A program made the position numbers and the translations under genes. Below, one piece after another: positions 4,592 to 10,907 of a stretch of 13,630 nucleotides of DNA. The notes beneath the pieces are model-generated. The model was not told the origin of the DNA, did not search any database, and saw nothing but the letters and a program-made list of their open reading frames with translations. Position 1 is the stretch's first letter. The number at the start of each line of letters is the position of its first letter. This DNA is from Candidatus Dojkabacteria bacterium. GTDB lineage: Bacteria; Patescibacteria; Dojkabacteria; SC72. The stretch lies in contig JALNYV010000031.1 of the NCBI GenBank assembly GCA_023229785.1, positions 1 through 13,630 of the forward strand, read 5' to 3'.

Positions 4592-6592
4592 ATGCCAAAA
4601 AACACTACATCATCACTAGTTAGAGGAACCGAAGCTGAGGTCAAACTTTTTACTGAAGTTAACAAACACTACAAAACAGCAAGAGAAGATTTAGATATTC
4701 GTATTCAACGCAAGAACGGATTTGATGACGCAGACAAGATGTTTGCTTCACACATAGACGAAAACGGCTGGCCATATCGTTCCTTAATGTTTGACCCAAC
4801 TCCTTATACAGTTATCCTTGAAAAGAACGGTAGACTAGTTGGGTCTAAGCCTAAAGGTAGGATGGTTCCACGAGAAGGTGGAGATTCACTAGGTGCAATG
4901 ATTAACAACGAACTTCTTTCATACCAGTGGGATGACAATACTCGACTAGGTGATTCAATGCTTTCCAAATGGGCAATGATGGACATGAATGTAAGGAAGT
5001 ACGGTTCCTCATTTGCTATTTGTAAATGGAGAAAAGAAAAGAAAGTTAGTAAAGACGGTGAGAAGATAAGCTCAGAGACATTTTACGATGGTCCAGACTT
5101 CACAGTATGTAATCCAAGAGACGTATTAGCCAATCCATCCTACTCTTTCATTAACAAATGGTTTCAATATAGAGAATATGTAACAGTTGATGAATTGAAA
5201 AGAACTAACGAATCTTCAACATCTAAGGCAATATATAAAAACTTAGACATATTAGAGGTTTCACTTGCCGAAGAAGCCAAGAACAAAGGCGACAGACGAG
5301 ACAACAACTACACCATTAAGAACAAAGAGATGAGAGGTCTTACTGACTATATGGGAAGTGATGAAACATACCCAGCTTTTGAGGTTATAACCGAGTACAG
5401 ACCAGACAGATGGATTAAATTCGCTCCTAAACACGGTGTAATCATTCAAGACATACCAAATCCATACAAACACGGTGAAATTCCTGTAGTTCATCTTAAA
5501 TACTACCCGTTAGCTGATGATTTGTACGGAGTTAATGAATTAGAACCAGTATCAAAAGAAATTAGAGCTATTAACGCTCATCTATCAGCTTATTCAGACA
5601 CTATTGCTTTAGCCCTACGCCCACCAGTACATATAAACCCAGTAAACGTCAGAATGCACACTATTGAATGGAATCCAGAAGCCAAATGGTTAATGACCAA
5701 TCCAAATGTAGACGTACAACAAATGAAGATAGATACGAGTATGACTACAAACTTCCAATCTATCTATACAGTACTTAAGGGAAGTTTAATGAATGCTTTA
5801 GGTGAACAGTCGCAAGGTATGAGTTCCGCTAATCCAACACAGGATGCAAGCAGAGTAACTGCTACCGAAATTAAAGACACAAGTTACACCCGAAACATCA
5901 GAGACAACATGAACCAGAACTTCCTATCCGAAGCACTTAAAAAGCAGATTATCTTCTGGCACGTAATGAATCAACAATTTATGTTCAAAGGTTCTGTAGA
6001 TAAACAAAGAATAATTAGAATCGTAGGTCGTGAAGCTGCAGAATACTTTAATCAAACAGGACTAGCAGACATCAGACCAACACAAAACGATGCAGAGATG
6101 ATAGCAATGGGTCAAATGCAACAAGAAGACGTAATTCCAGGTCCACGCTATGCAGTCAATGTAGGTGAAGATGATATGGGTAACATGATGGAAGCACCAA
6201 AGTACATTCCAGATGAAAACGGTGCAGGTGGAAATCTAATAGTAGAAGAAGGCGATCTAGCAGGTACTTATGACTTTATTCCAGATATTGAATCTATGGG
6301 TGCACCAAGTGACCAACAAGTAGAAACTAAATTAACAGCTATTCTAGGAATGCTTACTAACCCAGCTATTCAACAAGGACTAGCAAGTGAAGGTAAAAAA
6401 ACTAAGTTCTCTGAACTACTTATAAAGATGTTAGAAGCTTCTAAGGTAATTAAAGACGCTGATCAATACTTCGAAGACCTACCACCACAACAACCAATGG
6501 GACAAGTAGGACCAGACGGACAACCTATACCACAGGAAGCACCAACTATGCCAGCAATGACACCTGAACCAACAATGGAGGGAATGGCATGA
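4592..6592 (+). CDS. portal protein, 666 aa
   Basis: Forms the dodecameric ring at one capsid vertex through which DNA enters and leaves and to which the terminase docks. Support: position directly after terL, length typical of larger portals, and portal-like core segments such as RYSSFAICKW-type wing/stem sequence (MNVRKYGSSFAICKWRK) and the conserved stretch HGEIPVVHLKYYPLADDLYG followed by helices ending RPPVHINP. The C-terminus (from about residue 635) is a disordered Pro/Gln/Met-rich tail. The frame is open upstream to a TTG at 4547, but that extension is the promoter/terminator leader, so I start at ATG 4592. No Shine-Dalgarno sequence is visible there. The stop overlaps the next start (ATGA). 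Family assignment by eye; function is confident from context. Confidence 0.85.
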   Translation: MPKNTTSSLVRGTEAEVKLFTEVNKHYKTAREDLDIRIQRKNGFDDADKMFASHIDENGWPYRSLMFDPTPYTVILEKNGRLVGSKPKGRMVPREGGDSLGAMINNELLSYQWDDNTRLGDSMLSKWAMMDMNVRKYGSSFAICKWRKEKKVSKDGEKISSETFYDGPDFTVCNPRDVLANPSYSFINKWFQYREYVTVDELKRTNESSTSKAIYKNLDILEVSLAEEAKNKGDRRDNNYTIKNKEMRGLTDYMGSDETYPAFEVITEYRPDRWIKFAPKHGVIIQDIPNPYKHGEIPVVHLKYYPLADDLYGVNELEPVSKEIRAINAHLSAYSDTIALALRPPVHINPVNVRMHTIEWNPEAKWLMTNPNVDVQQMKIDTSMTTNFQSIYTVLKGSLMNALGEQSQGMSSANPTQDASRVTATEIKDTSYTRNIRDNMNQNFLSEALKKQIIFWHVMNQQFMFKGSVDKQRIIRIVGREAAEYFNQTGLADIRPTQNDAEMIAMGQMQQEDVIPGPRYAVNVGEDDMGNMMEAPKYIPDENGAGGNLIVEEGDLAGTYDFIPDIESMGAPSDQQVETKLTAILGMLTNPAIQQGLASEGKKTKFSELLIKMLEASKVIKDADQYFEDLPPQQPMGQVGPDGQPIPQEAPTMPAMTPEPTMEGMA

Positions 6593-6894
6593 AATTAACA
6601 GACGAAGAAAAGAAATTACAGTTACAAGGTTCTCAATTAAGAGAAATGACTGAAACTCAAGGGTGGAGTGAAGTTTTAATTCCACATCTTGAAAGTGTTA
6701 TTCGTAACTCATGGGTAGATCCTAGAACATTTAAAAACGACAAAGAATACTCATTTGCAATGAGAACAGCTTGGGCAATGGCTAAGGCAAGTGACGAGAT
6801 TATAGATTTTATTGAAAAGACTATTGAAGAAGGTATAGCAATGGGTGAAAAACAAAAGGGTAAAGTAGATCCTTTAAGGGAGGCAATGAGCTAG
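6589..6894 (+). CDS. hypothetical head-region protein, 101 aa
   Basis: Coupled to the portal gene by an ATGA overlap. Product is charged and mostly helical: an N-terminal segment with many Gln and Lys (MKLTDEEKKLQLQGSQLREM), a central WSEVLIPHLESVIRNSWVDP, and a C-terminal helix (DEIIDFIEKTIEEG). A short helical protein after the portal is common in phages with SU10-type capsids, though I cannot name it. No enzymatic motif is seen. It could be a portal-associated or internal head protein. Confidence 0.65.
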   Translation: MKLTDEEKKLQLQGSQLREMTETQGWSEVLIPHLESVIRNSWVDPRTFKNDKEYSFAMRTAWAMAKASDEIIDFIEKTIEEGIAMGEKQKGKVDPLREAMS

Positions 6895-6908
6895 GAGGTG
6901 ATTATCTT

Positions 6909-7175
6909 ATGACAGTTATATTACAAAATTTCGGACAAATGGATAGACAGAGAAACACTAAAGGTTTCGGTGCAGTTCAAGGTGATCAAGGAACAGTTAG
7001 AGTTGAATTTCAAGGACAACAATTTGTTTTTGGACCTAATGAAAAGAAATCATTTTCAGATCATGGTATAGCAGCAGCAGTATTAGCAGCAGATGCAAGA
7101 CTTAGAGTTGCAACAACAGCCGATGGAATAGCACAAATGGGTGGAAATCCAAGTGTAGCATTTAATAAATTTTAA
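6909..7175 (+). CDS. hypothetical head-region protein, 88 aa
   Basis: Has the best ribosome-binding site in the window, AGGAGGTGAT at 6893-6902, partly inside the end of the preceding gene, which argues for high translation. The product is Gly/Gln/Ala-rich with short beta-like segments (GTVRVEFQGQQFVFGPNEKKSF) and an Ala-rich stretch (IAAAVLAADARLRVATT). The size, composition and strong ribosome-binding site would fit a small structural or decoration protein, but this is inference; no family is recognised. Confidence 0.65.
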   Translation: MTVILQNFGQMDRQRNTKGFGAVQGDQGTVRVEFQGQQFVFGPNEKKSFSDHGIAAAVLAADARLRVATTADGIAQMGGNPSVAFNKF

Positions 7176-7181
7176 TATGTT

Positions 7182-7418
7182 ATGGAAATCAAAACAAAAC
7201 TTGACGACTTGCCAGAAAGCAATGATAAATTTTGGGAGCACGCTGAAATACATACAGGATTACTTGTAAAAGATGATCCTAACGAAAAACATTACTTTGT
7301 TAGAACATCTGGCAGACAAGCACAGTGTAACTTATGTGACTGGGGTTTTGAATTAGACCCTGGAGACAGGATAGAAGAAGGACATTTATATACTAAAAAA
7401 GGAAAGAAGGTGATTTAG
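7182..7418 (+). CDS. hypothetical protein with CxxC motif, 78 aa
   Basis: The acidic N-terminal half (MEIKTKLDDLPESNDKFWEH) is followed by a compact Cys-containing segment: QCNLCDWGFELDPGDRI near residues 48-64, then GHLYTKKGKKVI. One CNLC pair plus nearby His could make a small zinc knuckle or a homomeric metal site. There is no Shine-Dalgarno sequence, and start is 6 bases after the previous stop. Similar short CxxC proteins with an ELDPGDxI-like end occur near phage capsid genes in my memory, but I cannot verify the family. Confidence 0.65.
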   Translation: MEIKTKLDDLPESNDKFWEHAEIHTGLLVKDDPNEKHYFVRTSGRQAQCNLCDWGFELDPGDRIEEGHLYTKKGKKVI

Positions 7419-7511
7419 ATGATGAAAATGATGATGAAGAAAAAACAAATGATGATGAAAGAGAAAGAAATGAAGAAAAACATGAAGAAGATGCCTAAAA
7501 AACATAAATAA
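7419..7511 (+). CDS. Met/Lys-only-like miniprotein, 30 aa
   Basis: A strong ribosome-binding site (GAAGGTGA at 7406-7413) precedes ATG 7419, which follows the previous stop directly. Eleven of 30 residues are Met and thirteen are Lys, so 24 of 30 come from two amino acids; the rest are Gln, Glu, Asn, Pro and His. The coding DNA is a degenerate ATG/AAA/AAG repeat (ATGATGAAAATGATGATGAA at its start). The product would be a very basic helix, probably binding nucleic acid or membrane, but it has no family that I know. The ribosome-binding site and clean stop argue that it is translated rather than a chance reading of a low-complexity tract. Confidence 0.55.
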   Translation: MMKMMMKKKQMMMKEKEMKKNMKKMPKKHK

Positions 7512-7525
7512 TCTTTGTGATTTAA

Positions 7526-7588
7526 GTAGGGGGGCAGGGCAGATGCCTTCCTACCTAGACCACAAGTCTAGTGAATGTTAAGTCATTC
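7526..7588 (+). ncRNA. three-hairpin structured leader of the scaffold-capsid genes
   Basis: Three consecutive hairpins in the 121-base gap before the scaffold gene. First: GTAGGGGGGCA (7526-7536) with TGCCTTCCTAC (7544-7554), 11 continuous pairs with two G-U and a 7-base loop. Second: CTAGAC (7555-7560) with GTCTAG (7566-7571), loop CACAA. Third: GAATG (7573-7577) with CATTC (7584-7588). No T-run follows, so it is not a standard terminator. A weak extended -10-like box (TGATTTAAG, 7518-7526) precedes it. The ribosome-binding site AAAGGGGGTGA lies about 30 bases downstream. A cis-acting leader is the likeliest reading. Confidence 0.6.
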
Positions 7589-7632
7589 CGCCTCACCAGC
7601 GTTACCAGGTTGTATAAAGGGGGTGAATATGA

Positions 7633-8442
7633 ATGAACGACAATAATAAGGCTGAAGAACAAGTGGTAGAGACTGAGACTACCCAAGTAGAGTCGCCAAC
7701 TACAGAAGCTCCTATTACTGGGGAGCAAACGGAGATTAAAGAGTCCGATGATCAAGGCTCTGTAGTCGAGGAGTCTGATGATGTGCCTGAAGGCAACGAG
7801 GAAACGCGAAGGGCGTTCCAAGAGATGCGACAGGAACTGAAACAGCTAAAAGAAGAGAAACAGAATCGTACAAAAGGAGAATCTGCATTTAGTGCATTTA
7901 GACAGCAGACACCTCCAGCAGGTGACGCACAAACTGTTAATATAATGGATTTTCAAGATCCGTTAACAGGCGAAACTAACTGGCAGGCTTATAATCAGCA
8001 GGTTAATAATGCGTTAGGTCAAGTTCGACAGAGTGCGACATATGAAGCCAAAGAAGCAATTAAGGAAGAACTAGATGAGCAGAAAGCTCGTGATAGATTT
8101 CCAGAATTGTTTGCTAATTCAGACGATGAGCAAGAAATTGCTGATAAGTGGTTAGCAGCTAAGGTAAGAGGTGAAAATCCTTCAATCTTCGACATTGCTG
8201 AACGCTATTCGAAGCGTGTAGGCAAAGCTGTATCCAAAGCCGAAAAAATAGGCGCGGAGAAGATCCTTAACGAGGTAAATGAAAAGGAGACTGCAAGTCT
8301 CACTGTTTCAGGACAGACATCTCAACCAGCAAAACAAGCAGCTTCGGCTGAACAACTTGCAGAACTGAGTAGGAAGTCAAGGTTCGGAGACGATGATGCT
8401 ATAGCAGCCAGAATGAGTAATATACCTTGGGCAAATAAGTAG
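7633..8442 (+). CDS. capsid scaffold-like protein, 269 aa
   Basis: Probably guides procapsid assembly and then leaves or is cleaved. Support is position just before the major capsid gene plus composition: a very acidic disordered N-terminal third (many E, T and S), a predicted coiled coil at about residues 58-80 (ETRRAFQEMRQELKQLKEEK), a Gln-rich middle, a helical part (YEAKEAIKEELDEQKARDRF) and a short C-terminal segment RKSRFGDDDAIAARM that could bind capsid protein. No protease motif is seen. Start at 7633 sits 5 bases after AAAGGGGGTGA (7617-7627). A second, out-of-frame ATG at 7629 gives only five codons (MNERQ) ending at 7646, overlapping the true start. Confidence 0.75.
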   Translation: MNDNNKAEEQVVETETTQVESPTTEAPITGEQTEIKESDDQGSVVEESDDVPEGNEETRRAFQEMRQELKQLKEEKQNRTKGESAFSAFRQQTPPAGDAQTVNIMDFQDPLTGETNWQAYNQQVNNALGQVRQSATYEAKEAIKEELDEQKARDRFPELFANSDDEQEIADKWLAAKVRGENPSIFDIAERYSKRVGKAVSKAEKIGAEKILNEVNEKETASLTVSGQTSQPAKQAASAEQLAELSRKSRFGDDDAIAARMSNIPWANK

Positions 8443-8447
8443 ATCCA

Positions 8448-8487
8448 CTTAGTCGTGACTGACTAAGGGATTAACTAACTTAGTCAG
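8448..8487 (+). promoter_or_regulatory. two mutually exclusive hairpins before the capsid gene
   Basis: CTTAGTC occurs at 8448-8454 and again at 8479-8485, with GACTAAG between them at 8461-8467. The middle strand can pair with the first copy (7 pairs, 6-base loop) or, extended, as CTGACTAAG (8459-8467) with CTTAGTCAG (8479-8487) in a 9-pair stem. Only one can form at a time. The second stem ends one base before the ribosome-binding sequence AAGGACGGTGA (8489-8499). Confidence 0.6.
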
Positions 8488-8512
8488 AAAGGACGGTGAA
8501 TTAAAAAAATAT

Positions 8513-9433
8513 ATGTTAACTACATTCTATGATACAAGCAGAAGAGAAGATCTTTTGGATGTTATCGGAGACGTTACACCAGATGATACACCATTGGCAA
8601 CAATGTTAGGTACCAGTACCGCCAAAGATACAGTCCATCAGTGGTTAGAGGATTATATAACTCCTCCAACTTCCGTATCCTTCGCCGCAGAAGGAGCAGC
8701 AGCAACTTATAGTGCTTTAACTCAACCAACTAGAATCACAAACATAACAGCTATTTTGTCCGAAACATTTAGAGTGTCAGGTACAGAAGCAGCAGTTACA
8801 CCAGCAGGTGGTGATCCAATGAATTACCAATCAGGTAAAGCATTAAGAAGTTGGAAGATGAAGCAAGAGTATGCTCTTGTAAACGGAGCTTTAAGCTCAG
8901 GTGTTTCAGGAACAGCAGCAAGCATGGCTGGATTGACAGGTGTCATTACAACCTTAGCTACTTCTAGAAATTCTGGTACATCTTTGTCAGAAACCGAATT
9001 CCAAGATATGCATCAGCATTCATGGGAGAAAGGTGGAACCGACAATGCGTTCGACTTAGTCTTAGTTCCTTTTAATCTTAAGAGGAAGATAGACGGGTTT
9101 ACCGCAGGTGCAACCAAGTACGTTGATCAATCCGACAAGAAATTAACACAACCAGTAGCTATTTATGAAACATCCGCTGGAGTTGCAAGAATAATGCAAC
9201 ACAGATATGTTCCATCTACCGCAGCATCAGTTGCGACAGCTATCTCAAGTGCTAATGCATTCTTAGGTATTAAAGAGGATCTTTACAAGGTAGCCTACTT
9301 AAGGAAACCTTTCAAAAAGATGCTTGCAGTTGATGGCGATCGCGAAAACGGTCAAATCATCGGCGAGTTTACTCTTGAATACAGAGGAGAGAGAACTTCT
9401 GTGTACCGACAGGGTTACGCAGTAAACGGGTAA
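8513..9433 (+). CDS. major capsid protein (SU10 / DUF5309-like), 306 aa
   Basis: Main shell protein of the head. The N-terminus, TFYDTSRREDLLDVIGDVTP then DDTPLATMLGTSTA, is the hallmark of the DUF5309 / phage SU10 major capsid family (TxDTsxxREDLsdvIxxisPxdTPflsmlg...), with HQWLEDYITPP and FAAEGAAAT following as expected. The rest shows an HK97-like composition: SETFRVSGTEAAV, an extended middle, and a C-terminal YLRKPFKKMLAVDGDRENGQ then EYRGERTSVYRQ. Length of 306 is normal. Start ATG 8513 lies 13 bases after the AAGGACGGTGA ribosome-binding sequence. The flanking hairpins suggest RNA-level control of this highly expressed gene. Family assignment is by memory of the N-terminal motif. Confidence 0.88.
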   Translation: MLTTFYDTSRREDLLDVIGDVTPDDTPLATMLGTSTAKDTVHQWLEDYITPPTSVSFAAEGAAATYSALTQPTRITNITAILSETFRVSGTEAAVTPAGGDPMNYQSGKALRSWKMKQEYALVNGALSSGVSGTAASMAGLTGVITTLATSRNSGTSLSETEFQDMHQHSWEKGGTDNAFDLVLVPFNLKRKIDGFTAGATKYVDQSDKKLTQPVAIYETSAGVARIMQHRYVPSTAASVATAISSANAFLGIKEDLYKVAYLRKPFKKMLAVDGDRENGQIIGEFTLEYRGERTSVYRQGYAVNG

Positions 9434-9439
9434 CCGTTT
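9424..9439 (+). terminator. short stem-loop at the capsid stop codon (weak terminator or stability hairpin)
   Basis: AAACGG (9424-9429), GTAA loop (a GNRA tetraloop that contains the start of the stop codon), CCGTTT (9434-9439), then one more T. Six pairs with only four T residues in all, so at most a partial terminator. Confidence 0.4.
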
Positions 9440-9441
9440 TG

Positions 9442-9466
9442 TAGCACTCGCCCCTTACGGGTGCTA
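9442..9466 (+). promoter_or_regulatory. stable hairpin between capsid gene and next gene
   Basis: TAGCACTCG (9442-9450) pairs with CGGGTGCTA (9458-9466), nine pairs with one G-U and loop CCCCTTA. No T-run follows. It ends 5 bases before ATG 9472, so it occupies the place of a ribosome-binding site; likely transcript protection, processing, or reduced downstream translation. Confidence 0.55.
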
Positions 9467-9471
9467 ACAAG

Positions 9472-9939
9472 ATGGGTGCAATACAACAACCAGATCCATT
9501 CATAGATCAATACATCTATGAAAAAGCAACCGATCCCTCGGCTAAGATTGTATGGAAACAATATCAAAAGAAGTTAGTAGACAGAACAGATCATATAATT
9601 CAAATGGCACATGGTAATAGAGATGTAGTCAAATCTTCAGATGATTGGGCAATAGTAGAAGAACTTGTTAACTTTTGGGCAGACGAGTTTCCTCAAGAGT
9701 ATCAAGACTTTAAATCGCAAATACCAGATATTAGAGCTTCGAGAAACGCTGGGGGGTATTCGAGTACAAGGGAGATTAAATATTTAGGAGCATTACCTCA
9801 ACGCTTCATTAAAATGATACAGATTATCTTTCCTTACCAGCAGTTTAACAAGGAATTTATGTATAAGTTAATTAGAAAGTTCCCTGGATTTAAAATAGGT
9901 GGTGTTAATAATTTATCGAAAGGTCGTGTTATAATATAA
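9472..9939 (+). CDS. hypothetical head-completion candidate, 155 aa
   Basis: Directly after the capsid gene. The product starts MGAIQQPDPFIDQYIYEKAT and is mixed alpha/beta, with a charged middle (KSSDDWAIVEELVNFWADEF) and a basic C-terminus (FMYKLIRKFPGFKIGG...). I do not recognise the family. Its position is typical of head-tail connector or minor head proteins, which supports that role by context only. No good ribosome-binding site; a strong hairpin precedes ATG. The last codons overlap a promoter-like TGTTATAAT. Confidence 0.65.
   Translation: MGAIQQPDPFIDQYIYEKATDPSAKIVWKQYQKKLVDRTDHIIQMAHGNRDVVKSSDDWAIVEELVNFWADEFPQEYQDFKSQIPDIRASRNAGGYSSTREIKYLGALPQRFIKMIQIIFPYQQFNKEFMYKLIRKFPGFKIGGVNNLSKGRVII
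9927..9935 (+). promoter_or_regulatory. extended -10-like box before the gene at 9942
   Basis: TGT followed by TATAAT (9930-9935), within the last codons of the preceding gene. It lies 6 bases before the next ATG, the same geometry as at 2583 and 10278. No -35 box is seen. Confidence 0.4.
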
Positions 9940-9941
9940 AC

Positions 9942-10262
9942 ATGGCAATTCAAAACAGATCGTTAATAGCAGCAGAGCATGATTGGTATGCTACACGTAG
10001 CGGACTACCCAATACAGCTCCATTAGGAGACCACAAAGCTACCTATTATGGTACTAAAGGGTTTGGTGCTAATATGAGTATAGCTAAGCCTCTATCTCAA
10101 ATCGAACAGGAGTGGTTACAGAGTGTAGGGTCTTCGACTTCAGACAAACCTTTTGAATTGTGGCTTAATGCTTGTCAAGCACAATCAGTAACTCCAGGTA
10201 AAACAGTAGACGATATGAAAATGAGATTCTTTACTTCAATAGCTTCAGGAACTAATCCTTAA
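9942..10262 (+). CDS. hypothetical protein, 106 aa
   Basis: Product starts MAIQNRSLIAAEHDWYATRS, with a Gly-rich middle (THYG-type turns in YYGTKGFGANMS) and a C-terminal helical part (ELWLNACQAQSV, DDMKMRFF). Unrecognised. The position, two genes after the capsid gene, suggests a head or neck protein. There is no Shine-Dalgarno sequence; the promoter-like box 6 bases before ATG may give a leaderless transcript. Confidence 0.6.
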   Translation: MAIQNRSLIAAEHDWYATRSGLPNTAPLGDHKATYYGTKGFGANMSIAKPLSQIEQEWLQSVGSSTSDKPFELWLNACQAQSVTPGKTVDDMKMRFFTSIASGTNP

Positions 10263-10277
10263 CTGTCCAAAAAAATA

Positions 10278-10286
10278 TGATATAAT
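10278..10286 (+). promoter_or_regulatory. extended -10 promoter for the HNH gene
   Basis: TGA then TATAAT (10281-10286), 6 bases before ATG 10293, in the 30-base gap after the preceding gene. No -35 box. Predicts a leaderless mRNA and independent expression of the endonuclease. Confidence 0.55.
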
Positions 10287-10292
10287 AGCATT

Positions 10293-10907
10293 ATGAGTCA
10301 GATTCTTTCGACCTGCCAGAATTGTAAAAGAGAATTTATAACATGGGAGGCTTGGATAAAGAAGGGTGCGGGTAAAAATTGTTCCAGAGAATGTTATTGG
10401 AAGAGTAAGAAAGGTATGGCTTCATATGTTAGAACCCCAGAACACAAATTAAAGATGTCTTCACTTATAAAAGCAAATCCTTGTGTCCTAAAAGCAAGTG
10501 AACATTTTAAGAAACTAAATCATTCAAAAAAGGGGAAGTGTATAGAAGAAATATATGGTATAGAAAAAGCAACTAAAATTAGAGAGAAATTGAGAATAAC
10601 ACTGACTGGTTCTAACAATCCAAATTATATAGATGGTCGTTCATTTCTTCCTTATGCTCCAGACTTTACAAAACTATTAAAAGAAAAAATAATTGAAAGA
10701 GATGGAAAAATATGTAAAGGTTGTGGTTTAGAACAAGAGGAACTTTGTGTCAAGGACGTCTTTGGTCGGGGGTTGACTATTCACCATATTGATTATGATA
10801 AAAGTAATAATAAAGAGTTTAATTTAATATCCTTGTGTAGAAAATGTAATTCTGGTGCTAACGGTAACAGGGAATATTATAAAAATTATTATGGAAAACA
10901 AATCTAA
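10293..10907 (+). CDS. HNH homing-type endonuclease, 204 aa
   Basis: Site-specific DNA nuclease of the selfish, free-standing type. The N-terminal Cys4-like domain (CQNCKREF at 8-15, CSRECYWKS at 30-38, with IKKGAGKNC between) is common in phage HNH/AP2-type proteins. A central segment with HKLKMSSLIKAN (51-62) and LTGSNNPNYIDG (104-115) resembles NUMOD3-type DNA-binding motifs. The HNH core is CKGCG (141-145), LTIHHIDYDKSNNKEFNLIS (161-180) and CRKC (182-185), with H164, H165 and the two Cys pairs intact, so it should be active. It has its own promoter and a visibly higher A+T content than neighbours, and sits between head genes and a glycosyltransferase gene. The last 17 bases overlap the next start. 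Confidence 0.85.
   Translation: MSQILSTCQNCKREFITWEAWIKKGAGKNCSRECYWKSKKGMASYVRTPEHKLKMSSLIKANPCVLKASEHFKKLNHSKKGKCIEEIYGIEKATKIREKLRITLTGSNNPNYIDGRSFLPYAPDFTKLLKEKIIERDGKICKGCGLEQEELCVKDVFGRGLTIHHIDYDKSNNKEFNLISLCRKCNSGANGNREYYKNYYGKQI

Noticed and set aside
7555..7821. Minus-strand open frame of 88 codons across the scaffold leader and gene start (and other minus-strand frames at 140, 1008, 2652, 3259, 3913, 4804, 5261, 6479 and 10954)
   Set aside because: Each lies opposite a well-supported forward gene or the folded leader, has no ribosome-binding site, and encodes composition typical of antisense reading. The whole window reads forward.
10855..10890. Upstream ATG adding 12 residues to the glycosyltransferase
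   Set aside because: It lies within the HNH coding region, and GT2 domains usually start a few residues before the AACLIIKND-type strand, as the 10891 start gives.
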